DNA of 64,000 bases from Coniferiporia sulphurascens (taxonomy: Eukaryota > Basidiomycota > Agaricomycetes > Hymenochaetales > Hymenochaetaceae), in NCBI GenBank assembly GCA_002794785.1, contig NBBA01000023.1, forward strand, positions 186,001 to 250,000. The letters run 5' to 3'. The notes below the pieces were generated by a model that was not told where the DNA came from, searched no databases, and was given only the letters and a program-made list of their open reading frames with translations. Positions 51,421 to 63,094 of this stretch are shown here, piece after piece. The number at the start of each line of letters is the position of its first letter. The stretch's first letter is position 1. A program made the translations under genes and the position numbers.

Positions 51421-52571
51421 CTGACACCTCCAACTTGTCGGCCCCAGGCCTCTCGGGGATCGGCTACTGCCCTCTTAAATGGGTGGTGGACACCTACCCC
51501 GAGGAGATCCTCACCCTTTTCAACAACTGTCTGTGCATGGGGCACCACCCCAAGTGTTGGCAGTCGGCAAAAGTGGTAATGCTCTGGAAGCCAAACAAGA
51601 AGGACCCTTTCTCACTGCGCTCATACCGGCCCATCTCCCTCGAGGAGACCTTAGGGAAACTCCTCGAAAAGATAATAGCTAACTGGCTCCAGTTCCTCGC
51701 TAACACGAGGGACTGGCTGCCACCTAACCAATATGGGGGGCGCCAAGGACACTCTGTCTACGACGCCACCCAGCACCTCCTACAGATTGTGGAAAGAGCC
51801 CATGCCGAGGGCCATGTATGTTCGGTCCTTGCGGTCGACATACAAGGTTTCTTTGACTCAGTACACCCACAACTCCTCCACCAGCAACTGCTGGACCTCC
51901 AGTGCCCGCCAGACATGGCGGACTGGTGCTTGTCCTTCATGACGGATAGGCAGGTAGCTATCGCCTTCGATGGCACCACCCTCCCAACCACCCAGAAACC
52001 CGACCTAGGCACCCCCCAAGGGTCGCTGGTATCCCCTATCTTATCAACCATATTTGCAGGCATGGTCCTCTGGAAGTTCCACCAAACTGGCACCACCGCC
52101 CTTGTGTATGTTGACGACCACCTCCTTGTGTGTGTGGGACCCAGCGTGGCATCCAACTGCCAGCAATTGTCCAACGCATACCACCAACTCAATGCCCACT
52201 TTGGGGCCATCAGTCTCAACATCGAAGCCACCAAAACGGAAGCCCTTCACTTTCACCCACCCCAACGCCGCTCCACCACATATACCGACTGGGACACTGC
52301 CGGAGTCTGGGTCGCCCCCACCACACTTACCCAACCATCTATCCCCCTCCATTGGCTGGGAATATGGTGGGATCCCACCCTCACCTTCAAAGCCCACATG
52401 GAGCGCATGTGCTCCAAAGGCCTCTCCACCCTCGCCGCCCTCCGCATCCTGGGCAACACTGAACACGGAATCTCGGCCCTCCTCCTCCATCGACTATACA
52501 CCGCCTGCGTCTGCTCTGTCCTCACATGGGGCGCCCGGTATGGTACCATGGCCGACGCCAAAAAACACTAG
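51421..52571 (+). CDS. LINE ORF2 part 2, reverse transcriptase (378 aa frame)
   Basis: Frame 51435-52571: MSAPGLSGIGYCPLKW, KPNKKDPFSLRSY, AVDIQGFFDSV, GTPQGSLVSPIL (Pro to Leu in an otherwise fixed motif), YVDDHLLVCVGP and SISLNIEATKTEALHFHPP. All RT catalytic aspartates are present. A small deletion at CGCCCGGTATGG (about 52526) shifts the frame at the thumb. It is a broken continuation of the endonuclease frame rather than a separate gene. Confidence 0.8.
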
Positions 52572-54076
52572 TAAGCCGCCTGCAGACAGTGCAAAACACG
52601 GCATGCAGGTGGATTCTGGGCATCTATAAAGGTGCCTCCCCATACTCCACAAATTTCCTTTGTTCCCTCCCCCCCTTTCGTACTATTTCAAATACGCTAA
52701 GACTCTCCACTCTCTGTGCCTCTGGCACACCCCACACTCCATTGGTAGAAAGCAATATTATAAAAACTAACCATCCATTTTCCACTTCTCTGCAGGTTCG
52801 GGTCCCTCGGGTACAACCGGTCCCTGCATACACTCATCCCCCATGGACGGATCCTCTGGCATTTACGAATGGTTGAGTCTCGTTTGCCACTCCTATCACT
52901 CCGGTTAGCGAAGATACCCACAAGGAATTTGTGGGCGCTGCATGCTCCCTGAGCACCCTCCCCCACCTCCAGGTCTTCACTGATGGCTCCCGCATCGGCT
53001 CAAAATCTGGATCAGCAGTCTGTGCCATGGAAGGCCTCACCTGCCTTAAGTCCTGCCGGCTTGCCTCCCCCACCTGCACAACTGCCACGGATGCCGAGAT
53101 TTTCTCCCTCACCTCCGCACCAAGCTGGGCCGCACACCATCTCCGAGAGCACCTGCTTGCCGCATCTGACATCTTTTTCCTCTCGGATTCACTGACAGCA
53201 CTCCACCTGATCCGCACATGGGCGCCAGTTCCAGGCGCACACCTCCTCCATCAATGGAAGGCGGGGGTCCAGACTCTCTTGGACTCATACCCAGATCTTT
53301 CCGTTCACTTCGTTTGGTGTCCGGGTCACTCGGACATCCCTGGGAATGAATGGGCAGACCACGAGGCAAAGTTTGCAATGAATCTCCCCCCGTCCCCCCT
53401 AGCACCCTCCACCTCAGCTTTGAAAGAGGTCGCCATCAACACCCTTATGGAGCGATGGTCCCTCTCACTTGCCCACCCCCTAGCCTCGACAGCCAACAAA
53501 TACCTAGCTGTCAATGGTGCCCCTTCTCGCCGCCCCCAAAAGCTCATGACGCAGTTGGTCGACCACCCCCGCCAGGAGCTCTCCACAGTCGCCCAGGTTC
53601 TCTGTCATGCCAGTCCCTATGGGGGTTACTGGCTGAGCTTTGACTCAGCCTACCAACACAGGCATGGCCTGATCTCGCACTGCCGATGGCACAACCACCC
53701 CCCCTGGCCGGCCCAGTCAATGGCACATGTTCTGGGAGGATGCTCCACCTTCCGCCCATGGATCCGCAAAGTCTGGCCCCCCCGCGACCCACTTCCGACC
53801 CACCACGCTGAATGGGCCGATGAAAACCGTCTCCAGGTTCTACACTGCTGGCTTAAGCTGACAGGACACCTGAACCGCCTTTCAGACTGCACCTCTGCTG
53901 CCATCCACCTGGCTTACGCGGCAATGGAGCAGGAGGGACACCCAACCGACAAAGGTATGGACTTGGAACTCCTCCGGGATTACATGAGTCGTATGCTTGG
54001 ACCCTGTACCCAGGACCCAGACCCGGCTCTCTTGGAGCTTTCAGGTACGCTTCCCCCCTTTCCCTCTGATCTATGA
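52572..54076 (+). CDS. LINE ORF2 part 3, thumb, RNase H and Cys/His tail
   Basis: Frame 52526-52876 covers WILGIYKGASPYSTN and the HPPWTDPLAF linker. A stop at 52874-52876 and a shift near 52700 intervene. Frame 52931-54076 (381 aa) is a complete RNase H: D18 (VFTDGS), E56 (DAEIFSL), D86 (SDSLTA), H133 and D143 (CPGHSDIPGNEWAD) are all present. It is followed by the Cys/His cluster SHCRWHNHPPWPAQSMAHVLGGC and the end LPPFPSDL. RNase H would remove template RNA during second-strand synthesis. Confidence 0.8.
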
Positions 54077-54321
54077 ATGCCTTTCGGACTCTCCTGCGTA
54101 TGTCCCGGCCGGTGCTCTCGCCCTCCCTTTCCTATTCTAAGCTACCCCCTTTTGCCTGATGTCGTCCGTTTGGCTTGGCCGTAGTAACACGTATTCCTCC
54201 CTCCTTCCATCTATTTACTAATAGGGGCCCTTCCCACTCTGGCTCCCCTTGGGGAGCAGGGCCCCTGCCCAGTTTCATGCGTTGTGTGATGACAGGCGCC
54301 TCTGTTGTTATGTAGTTAGGG

Positions 54322-54337
54322 CCCCCCCTTCGGGGGG
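54322..54337 (+). promoter_or_regulatory. 3'-terminal hairpin of LINE copy 17
   Basis: CCCCCCCTTCGGGGGG, then TGTAATTATGTAATACTG and the tail to 54392. Confidence 0.7.
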
Positions 54338-54392
54338 CAGCTTGTAATTATGTAATACTGCAGGAATAATAATAATTAAAAATTAAAAAAAA

Positions 54393-54651
54393 GACGTCCT
54401 GGCCCCCTCCCCAGCCATAGGCGACTCCCAAATGATATCGGCCTATGACTTCGCCGCCCAAGCATGCGCAGAATCAAGGGCAGCATCCCAAGTCGGCTCC
54501 CCAGCCGCCTCGGTAGGGTCGATCCACAGCTCCATTGAAACAGGTGAGACAGCCCCAGAAATGGCGGTTGACCCCCATACCCCCCTGCAACAGGTGGGAG
54601 GTGCAAGCCTCGGCAGAAACACTCCTCAGCCGCCATGTTGCCTCTCACCCC
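54393..54651 (+). mobile_element. LINE copy 18, left part (ORF1, subfamily B)
   Basis: It starts in the ORF1 N-terminal region (AGACGTCCTGGCC) after the tail of copy 17. It encodes DVLAPSPAIGDSQMISAYDF and ends at the copy 19 insertion. It resumes at 63147. Confidence 0.8.
54637..54651. repeat. Target-site duplication, left, of copy 19
   Basis: GTTGCCTCTCACCCC, one mismatch to 63147-63161. Confidence 0.85.
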
Positions 54652-55352
54652 CATCCTTCTTGTCCTCTTACCACCACCATCTCTGGTTTTTACTGGGGGT
54701 CATCTGGGGGTGCATTGCAGCAACCCATACTCTGGTCTGGTATACTACTGGGTCGATACAAGAGAAGGCTACCGACTGCACACCGGTCCTCTGGAGTGCA
54801 CACTCACTGGTCGTCCAGTCGCTGTAACAGCAGTTTCGAAGACGCAAAAGGGGCTCTAGGGCTCGCCAGAGGGTATGCAACCTGTCGTTAATGTTGCATT
54901 GGGGGGATAACTCGGTGAGGATGATTCCTCTTCACGTCTGCCACACCCTCTCGGGGTGTGGTGCCTTGACTGGTCTGCTGGTCGTGCCCTTGGGCCCGGT
55001 CAGTGGGGCAAGGTGCAAAGTGCGCCAGTCGGGGGGGGAACACGATGATAACGTTCCCATGGGAGTCGGGAAACCCTCTGCCCACTAGTGGTCAGTGAAA
55101 ACCGGGAAACCTCGGGTTCGGTGAAAGTCGGGTCTAACCTTCCGGGGTTGATGCACTTGCATTGAGGCCGTGATGACCGGCATGTCATACCAAAAACTGC
55201 TCCCCAAATTCCTGAAAGGGTCTCTGATGATGGCACTAGTTGCTAAAAGGAGATAGGGGTCTCATAACACAGGGTGTGGCGGTAATAACCATCCGACGCA
55301 GAAATGCAACAGGACACCATGGGCCTCTTGGGTGGGTCGGGCCCCCTTGAGG
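54652..55352 (+). mobile_element. Sequence C, copy C2, 5' part
   Basis: It begins CATCCTTCTTGTCCTC, as C1 does, and is colinear with C1 to the block CCATGGGCCTCTTGGGTGGG. It is diverged from C1 by many substitutions and indels. No sense-strand ORF is shared with C1. Confidence 0.7.
55339..55352. repeat. Target-site duplication, left, of copy 20
   Basis: GGGCCCCCTTGAGG before the T-rich tail. Confidence 0.9.
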
Positions 55353-55411
55353 TTTTTATTTATTTATTTATTTATTTTATTATTCCTGCAGTATTACATA
55401 ATTACAAGCCG

Positions 55412-55428
55412 CCCCCCCGAAGGGGGGG
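55412..55428 (-). promoter_or_regulatory. 3'-terminal hairpin of LINE copy 20
   Basis: Seven C, GAA, seven G. Confidence 0.7.
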
Positions 55429-55678
55429 CCCTAACTACATAACAACGGAGGCGCCTGTCATTGCACATCGCGCCAAACTGGGCAGGGGCTCTGCTCCCGG
55501 AGGGTGCTGTCGTGTGAAGAGCCCCTATTTAGCTAAGAAACGGAGAGAGGGAGGGATACATATCGCTACGAACAGAAACAAGCAGTTGGGGGCAGGTTAA
55601 AGTAGGAAGCTTAGAAGTGGAAAGGGAGGGCGAGAGCGCCAGCCGAGACGTGTCATGTGGGATACCGAAAGGCTGGCT

Positions 55679-58600
55679 TTACTCGAGTGGGAAGGGAGGG
55701 AGTGTACCTGAGAGCTCCAAAAGGGCTGGGTCCGAGTCCTGGGTTCGGGGTCCAAGCATACAACACATGTAATCCTGTAGGAGGTCCAAGTCCATATCCT
55801 CGTTGGTGGGGTGCCCATCAAGGTCCATCGCAGCAAAAGACAGCCGGATGGCGCCTGCAGCACATTCTGAGAGGCGGTTCAGGTGCCCCGTTAGCTTTAG
55901 CCAGCAGCGCAGAACCGGGAGGTGGTTTTCGTCAGCCCACTCAGAGTGGTGGACTGGGAGAGGGTCCCGGGGTGGCCACATGTGTCGTATCCATGGGTGG
56001 AAGGTGCTACAGCCGCCAAGGATGTGGGTGGTTGACTGTGCTGGCCAGGGGGGGTGGTTATGCCATCTGCAGTGTGAGATCAGGCCATGCCTGCGATAGT
56101 AGGCTGAGTCAAAGCTCAGCCAGTATCCCCCGTAGGGACCAGCGTGGCAGAGGACTTGCGTGACTGCTGATAGCTTGCTGCATGGGTGGTCAACCGAATG
56201 TGTGAGGAGCTTTCGAGGTTGGCGTGATGGTAGGCTGTGGACTGCCAGGTATTTATTGGTAGTCGAGGCGAGGGGGCGGGCTAGTGAGAGGGTCCATCAT
56301 TCCATGAGAGTGTGGATGGTGGCTTCTTTTTGTGCGGAGGTGGAAGGTTTGAGGTCGGATGGGGTGAGCTCCATTGCCAGCTTTGCCTCCGTGTCAGCCC
56401 ATTCATTTCCAGGGATGTCCGAGTGTCCGGGACACCATATGAAATGGATGGTGAGCTGGGGGTATGAGTCTAGCAGGGTCTCCACACCCACTTTCCAAAT
56501 GTGGAGGAGGTGGGCGCCAGGAGCGGCGGCCCATGGTCGGAAAAGGTGGAGAGCAGTCAGCGAATTGGACAGAAAGAAAATGTCCAATGCGACACGCAGT
56601 TGCGCTGGGAGATGGCGTGCTACCCAGCCTGGGGCCGTGGCGAGGGAGAACTCCTTGGCGTCCGTGGCTGTGGCACAGGTGGGGGACTCCAGTCGGCATG
56701 ACCGGAGTCGGGTGTTGCCCAGCATCGTGCAGATGGCCGAGCCCGACTTATTGTCTATGCGGGAGCCGTCGGTGAAGACCTGGACATGGGGAGTGGAACT
56801 TAGTTTGCGTGTGGCTGTTACAAATGACTTCCAGGTGTCGGTGCTAACCAGGGTGATGGGGGTGGTAAACTGGACTCTGCCCTTCATGAAAGCCAGTGGG
56901 TCTGTCCATGGGGGATGCGTGTATGCCAGGACCTGTTGAACCCAGGGGGCTCGGACCTGCAAAGAAAGGGAGAAGGGTCTGTTAGCTATGTTTTTAAATA
57001 ATTTGTGACCAATAGAGTGAGGGGTGCGCCATAGGTGAAGGGAATGGGTAGTCTTTATATATTCAAAATAGAAAGAGAGGGGGGGAACAGAGCAAAGAAA
57101 ATTAGTGGAGTGGGGGGAGGCGCCTTTGAAGACGCCCAGGATCCAGCGGCAGGCCGTGTTTTGTACAGCCTGGAGGCGGTTTACCAAGGTTTTTTGGCGG
57201 CGGCCGTGGTACCATACCGGTGCTCCCCATGACAGGACGGAGTGGATGCAGGAGGTGTAAAGGTGGTGGAGGAGTAGGGCCGATATGCCGCGTTGGGTGT
57301 TGCCCAGAATGCGGAGTGCGGTGAGGGTGGAGAGCCCCTTGGAGTGCATTCGCTCAACATGGGGCTTGAAGGAGAGGCCTGGGTCCCACCATATCCCTAG
57401 CCACCTGAGTGGGATTGAGGGGCAGATGAGAGTGTTGGGGTCGACCTGTACACCAGCGGTGTCTCAGCTGTTATAGCCGATGCATCGCTGAGGGGGGTGA
57501 AAATGGAGGCACTCTGTCTTGGTGGCTTCGATGTTGAGACCGATGGTGCTGAAGAGGTTGTCGAGTTGCTGGTAGGTGCGTGCGAGCTTGCGGCAGTTGG
57601 ATGCCACTGAGGGTCCTACACATATAAGTAAGTGGTCGTCAACGTATGCTAGGGTGGTGGTGCTGGCTTGGTGAAAACGCCAGAGGACCACCCCTGCGAA
57701 TATTGTTGACAGGATGGGGGAGACTGGCAATCCCTGGGGGTGCCGAGGTCGGGTTTAGGGGCGGTTGGGAGGGTAGTGCCATCAAAGGCGACAGCTACCT
57801 GCTGATCCATCATGAAGGACAGACACCAGTTGGCCATGTCTGGGGTGCAGCCGAGGTCCAACAGTTGTTGGTGGAGGAGTTGTGGGTGCACCGAGTCGAA
57901 AAAACCCTGAATGTCAACTGCAAGGACCGAGCACACAAGGCCCTCTGCATGGGCGTGTTCCGCTATCTGTAGAAGGTGTTGGGTGGCATCGTAGACCGAA
58001 TGGCCTTGGCACCCCCCATACTGGTTAGGTGGCAGCCAGTCCCTCGTGTTCACGAGGTACTGGAGCTGGTTAGCGATTATCTTTTCGAGTAGTTTCCCTA
58101 GGGTCTCCTCAAGGGTGATGGGCTGGTATGATTGCAGCAAGAAGGGATCCTTTTTGTTTGGCTTCCGTAGCATTACCACTTTTGCCACCCGCCAGCATTT
58201 GGGGTGGTGCCCCAGATGCAAGCAGTCGTTGAAAAGAGTAAGAATCTCGTCGGGGTAGGCGTCCACCACCCATTTCAGGGGGCGGTAACCTATTCCCGAG
58301 AGGCCCAGTGCCGACAAATTGGATGTATCGGACAGTGCCCCCATAAGCTCCGAAAGGAGTATGGGCGGGGCAGCTGGTTGGGGTGGTGGCAGCGGTGTGT
58401 TGGCCACTGCCTGGGGTGGGGGGGGCATGAAGAAAGTTTCGCGGAAGAGCTCACCTTTCTCCTTGTCTGTTTGGGTGAAGGTACTGTCTTGCTGTTTCAG
58501 CGATGGGATGGGGGTGGGTTGGTTGCCGAGGCCACGCTTGGCCCAGTTCCAGATGTTGGAGGCATCTGCTTCTGATGCCTGGTCGGCGTAGAACTGCCGT

Positions 58601-59675
58601 TTGGCTGTCCTGACACCCCTTTTAAAGGCTCTTCTTGCTGATGCATGCTGGAGGGGGGTGGTTGCCATTGTAATGGCAGATAAGAGGGTCTTGCAGTGGG
58701 GTGACCACCATGGGACTTCTGTTTTCGATGGCTTTGAGATGCAGGTGAATGGTTGGAGGGCGGCAACCATGGAGTCGATGACCGCTTTAGCTTTGGTGTC
58801 CAAGGTATGGGTGGTGTGCCCCGGAAGGTCGAAGGCTGCTTCGAGGAGAGGGAAGGCTATTTCGGTCCATTCCTCTTTGTTGGCTGGGAGTAGCCTGCAT
58901 GTCTTTAGGACCGGAGGGGGGGTCGAGATGGCACTGACCAGCGCAGAATGGTGTGGTTGGACAGTGGTGAAGGGTCGGAGGAGCCCATGTCTAGTATAGA
59001 GTCGGGGTTGACCGCGGGTGGGGCCCAGATCATGTCAATAGGGCACCAGCAGCGATTGCCGTCAGGCCATGAGTCAGAGTCCGGAAGGTGAGCAGGCGCC
59101 AGGCCATGCCCACAGAAGAAGTTGTCGAGGGGTTGTGCCCCCAAGTCATCCCATTGTGGGACAGAGAAGTCGGACCACATGTGGTGGCGATGGTTGAAGT
59201 CGCCCACCATGAGTAGTGTGGTGGCTAGTATCAAGGGGAGTGAAAATAAGAAGGACTCACCTGGGTACTGGGGGGAGGCATTCTCTCAGTCCGGGGGGTG
59301 CATGCCATAGTAGTTGCACACCCGGAGGGTGAGTTGTGATCGTACCTCTACCGTCAGTACATCGGTGCTGTAGGATGCAGCTCCGAGAATTGACCATGAG
59401 GTGGGAGGGAGGGCCTTGGATATATATGTGACTACTTGGGGGCGAACCTCTAGCAGTAGGACGGGTGTGTATCCCGGGATGGTAGGGACGTTGAAGACCG
59501 GGGTGCCTGTCGGGTTGGTGAGTGATGGTTGCAGGCCTATTTGGTACCAGGGGGGTTCCTGTATAAGAATTAGGTGTGGGGGGGAGGGGTCAGTTGTAAG
59601 GACAGGGATTAGGGAATGTATCACTGCTAGAGAGCGGGCGGCGTTCCACTGCAAGACAGAGATCTTCTCTATCAT
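55679..59675 (-). pseudogene. LINE ORF2 of copy 20, full extent
   Basis: Start MIEKISVLQWNAARS at 59675. Pieces: 59675-59286 (LILIQEPPWYQ, NYYGMHPPD), 59234-58905 (MVGDFNHRHHMW, intact GDFN, and IDMIWAPP), 58803-57649 (linker and RT: KPNKKDPFLL, AVDIQGFFDSV, GTPRD after a one-base loss in the GTPQGSP motif), 57730-57464 (YVDDHLL) and 57349-56297 (thumb and RNase H: HVQVFTDGSRIDNKSG, DAKEFSL, SNSLTALH, WCPGHSDIPGNEWADTEAK). C-terminus to LPPFPLE, 55679. RT catalytic Asp are kept, RNase H Asp3 is Asn. Single-base indels dominate, consistent with a relatively young insertion. Confidence 0.8.
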
Positions 59676-60055
59676 ATTTCCTCCATCTGGTCATCGGTAG
59701 GGTTGGCAGCAAGGGCCTCTTCGATTTGGCGGTAGCGCCTCTTCTTGGGGCAGGCTGGCAGGGTGGTGGGGTGGTCGCCCTTGCAGTTGTTGCAGAGGCG
59801 GGGGTGTGGGCATGTGTCGCCTTCGGGCACTGCGTCTGTCACGCAGTGGGCGCACAATTTGCGGTGGTTGTGGGTGAGGTGAGCTCCTGCACAGTCAGCG
59901 CAACATGGTTGGGCTCGGCAGCCTTTGGTTCCATGGCCGAGGCCCTGGCACCATTCACATTGCGTGAGGGTGGGGTGGACGGGTGGGACTGAGAGGTGGA
60001 GGGCAGATCCGAACATCCAGACACGCAGCCTCTTGAGGAGGCGTTCGCAGATGGT
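59672..60055 (-). pseudogene. LINE ORF1 C-terminal stub (copy 20)
   Basis: An open frame covers ERLLKRLRVWMFGSALHLSVPP, the knuckles CEWCQGLGHGTKGC, CADC...CAHCVTD and CNNCKGDHPTTLPAC, ending at 59672 with an ATGA overlap to ORF2. The remainder is lost by 5' truncation. The open frame continuing to 60364 upstream reads into sequence C and is fortuitous. Confidence 0.75.
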
Positions 60056-60069
60056 GGGCCCCCTTGAGG
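60056..60069. repeat. Target-site duplication, right, of copy 20
   Basis: GGGCCCCCTTGAGG, identical, after which C2 continues GTGGTTAGTA as in C1. Confidence 0.9.
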
Positions 60070-60630
60070 TGGTTAGTAAGAGGCGCTCCCTGGCGGCTGT
60101 AAAAAGCGTCGGGGTCCACCCCTCTGCGACATGGAGATTCTGGTATGCTGCGGATCCAGAAGCGGGAAAACCCTTAAATGTGGGCCCCGAGTATTCCCCA
60201 TGGAGTGTGTCGGGGTAACACCTGATGCTGATGTGGGTTCTGAAGCGTGTGCCGGGGCATGGGAAACTCAGTGCGCTGAGCGGGCCATAGTGGCAGGGGA
60301 TAGTTCCCTCTGTTGGCTTGAGAGGACTAAATCCTCCGTGGGTTCTAATGGGGGTAATTCCCATTCGGGCTTAAGTTGATTCCTTGACACGCAGTGGCGC
60401 TTCACATCACCAATCGGGTACGGGGGGGCGTGAGTCCAGGCGGCTGGGGGTGGTGGGGTAGTGCCTATGGCGCCCCGACCCTCACACTACACCTTTGGTG
60501 CGTCGGGTAGCTCTAATCTCACCTTTAGGCCTGTGCGGCATGAAGGACAGCAGGAGGGGTTTGTCGGGCCCCATATCCCGAGGAAGGTGCATGCGTATGT
60601 TGGGCCCTGCAAGGGCGTCCTTTAGTCAGG
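60070..60630 (+). mobile_element. Sequence C, copy C2, 3' part
   Basis: It resumes after copy 20 and is colinear with C1, including GAGGACTAAATCCTC, GGGCTTAAGTTGATTCC, GGTGGGGTAGTGCCTA and CATATCCCGAGGAAGGT. Its 3' end CCTGCAAGGGCGTCC then TTTAGTCAGG aligns with the C1 end. LINE sequence CCACCGACAACTG follows. Confidence 0.75.
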
Positions 60631-62826
60631 CCACCGACAACTGTTGGACCTCAGCTGCACCCCAGACATGGCCAACTGGTGCCTGTCTTTCATGATGGAC
60701 CGGCAGGTAGCCATTGCTTTCGACGGCACCACCCTCCCAACCGCCCCTAAACCCGACCTCGGCACCCCCCAGGGATCGCCAGTCTCTCCCATCCTGTCAA
60801 CAATATTCGCAGGGGTGGTCCTCTGGTGTTTTCACCAAGCCAGCACCACCGCCCTAGCATACATTGATGACCACTTACTTATATGTGTAGGACCCTCAGT
60901 GGCATCCAACTGCCGTGAGCTCGCACGCGCCTACCAACAACTCGACACCCTCTTCGGCACCATTGGTCTCAACATCGAAGCCACCAAGACAGAGTGTCTC
61001 CACTTCCACCCCCCTTGGCGATGCATCAGCTATAACAGCTGGGACACCGCCGGCATACAGGTCGACCCCAACACCCTCATCCACCCCTCAATCCCACTTA
61101 GGTGGCTGGGGATATGGTGGGACCCAGGCCTCTCCTTCAAGCCCCATGTTGAGCGAATGCACTCCAAGGGGCTCTCCACCCTCACCGCACTCCGCATTCT
61201 GGGCAACACCCAACGTGGCATATTCGGCCCTCCTACTCCGCTGCCTATACACCTCCTGCATTCGCTCCATCCTTTCATGGGGAGTGCCAGTATGGTACCA
61301 TGGCCACCGCCAAAAAACCTTGGTAAACCGCCTCCAGGCTGTACAAAACACGGCCTGCCGCTGGATCCTGGGCATCTTCAAAGGTGCCTCCCCCCATTCC
61401 ACTAATTTTCTTTGCTCCATTCCCCCTCTTTCATTCTATTTTGAATATATAAAGACTACCCATTCCCTTCGCCTCTGGCACACCCCTCACTCTATTGGTC
61501 GCAAATTATTTAAAAACATAGCTAACAGACCCTTCTCCCTTTCTTTGCAGGTCGAGCCCCCTGGGTTCAACAGGTCCTGGCATACACACATCCCCATGGA
61601 CGGGCCCACTGTCTTTCACGAAGGGCAGAGTCCGGTTCACCACCCCCATCACCCTGGTTAGCGCGGACACCCGGAAGTCTTTCGTAATGGCTGCATGCCA
61701 ACTAGGCTCCACCCCCCACGTCCAGGTCTTCACTGACGGCTCCCGCATAGACAATAAGTCAGGCTCGGCCATCTGTGCAATGCTGGGCAACACCCATCTC
61801 CGGTCACGCTGACTGGAGTCCCCCACCTGCGCCACAGCCACGGACGCTGAGGAGTTTTCCCTCGCTATGGCCCCGGGCTGGGTAGCACGCTGTCTCCCAG
61901 CGCAACTGCATGTTGCATCGGACATCTTCTTTCTATCCGATTCGCTGACTGCTCTTCACCTTTTCCGAACTTGGGCCACTGCCCCTGGCACCCACCTCCT
62001 CCACATTTGGAAAGCAGGTGTGGAGACTCTGCTGGATTTGTACCCCCAGCTCACCATCCATTTCGTATGGTGCCCTGGACACTTGGACATCCCCAGAAAT
62101 GAATGGGCTGACACAGAAGCAAAGCTGGCAACTGAGCTCCCCCCATCCGACCTCAAACCTTCCACCTCCGCCCTAAAAGAAGCAGCCATCCACACCCTCA
62201 TGGAACGATGGACCCTCTCACTAGCCCGCCCCCTCGCCTCGACTGCTGATAAGTACCTGGCGGTCCATGGCCTACCATCATGCTGACCTCGAAAGCTCCT
62301 GATGCATTCGGTTGACCACCCACGCAACGAACTATCCGCAGTCGCACAGGTCCTCTGCCACGCCGGTCCCTACAGGGGATACTGGCTGAGCTTCGACTCG
62401 GCCTACCGCCGCAGGCACGGCCTTATCTCGCACTGCAGATGGCACAACCACCCCCCATGGCCAGCACAGTCAACCACCCACATCCTCGGCGGCTGTAGCA
62501 CCTTCCACCTGTGGATACAACGCGTGTGGCCACCTTAGGACCCTCTCCCAGTCCACCACTCCGAGTGGGCTGACGAAAACCGCCTCCCAGTTCTGCGCTG
62601 TTGGCTCAAGCTAATGGGGCACCTTAACCACCTTTCGGAACGTGCTGCGGGCGCCATCCGGCTGTCTTTTGCCGCGATGGACCTGGATGGGCACCCCACC
62701 AACGAGGATATGGACTTGGACCTCCTACAGGATTACATGTGTTGTATGCTTGGACCCCGAACCCAGGACTCGGACCCAGCCCTTTTGGAGCTTTCAGGTA
62801 CACTCCCTCCCTTCCCCCTCGAGTAA
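60630..62826 (+). pseudogene. LINE ORF2 3' two-fifths in copy 19 (RT palm to C-terminus)
   Basis: Frame 60644-61405 begins MDLSCTPDMANWCLSFM and contains GTPQGSPVSPIL and YIDDHLL. An extra T near 61222 shifts the frame. 60915-61661 and later frames give the thumb, HVQVFTDGSRIDNKSG, DAEEFSLAM, SDSLTALHLF, WCPGHLDIPRNEWADTEAK and the Cys/His tail to LPPFPLE. TGA stops at about 61810, 62282-62284 (CGA in copy 12). It lacks the endonuclease and the first RT motifs, so the chimera depends on enzymes supplied in trans. Confidence 0.8.
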
Positions 62827-63077
62827 AAAGCCAGCCTTTCGGAATCCCACATGATACGTCTCGGCCAGCGCTCTCACCCCCCTTACCTCTTCTAAGCTTC
62901 TTATTTTAACCTGCCCTCAACTGCTTGGTTTGTTTGTAGCAATATGTATCCCTCCCTCTATCATTTTCTCTACTAAATAGGGGCTCTTCACATGTTGGCA
63001 CCCTCCAGGGAGCAGAGCCCCTGCCCAGTTTTGTGCAATGCGCCATGACAGGCGCCTCTGTTGTTATGTAGTTAGGG

Positions 63078-63094
63078 CCCCCCCTTCAGGGGGG
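63078..63094 (+). promoter_or_regulatory. 3'-terminal hairpin of copy 19
   Basis: Seven C, TTCA, six G, then TGTAATTATGTAGTACTG and poly(A) at 63129-63146. Confidence 0.7.

Larger units (their letters stand above)
48015..54392 (+). mobile_element. LINE copy 17, full-length (subfamily A)
   Basis: 5' block at 48015, ORF1 (48073-50077), ORF2 (50077-54076), 3' UTR, hairpin and A-rich tail to about 54392; 6.4 kb. It is close to copy 4, with the same TAATG junction. ORF2 is split only by single-base events, so this is the best-preserved subfamily-A copy. The flanks (AAAGTCGAG and AGACGTCC) show no TSD. Confidence 0.9.
55353..60055 (-). mobile_element. LINE copy 20 (subfamily B), 5'-truncated in ORF1, nested in C2
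   Basis: 4.7 kb with tail (55353-55383), hairpin (55412-55428), 3' UTR, whole ORF2 and the last part of ORF1. Perfect 14 bp TSD. It is the youngest layer of a triple nest (copy 20 in 19 in 18). Confidence 0.9.

Noticed and set aside
59672..60364. A 230-codon minus-strand frame that seems to start upstream of the ORF1 stub of copy 20
   Set aside because: Everything above 60055 is the TSD and antisense C2. Only 60055-59672 is ORF1.
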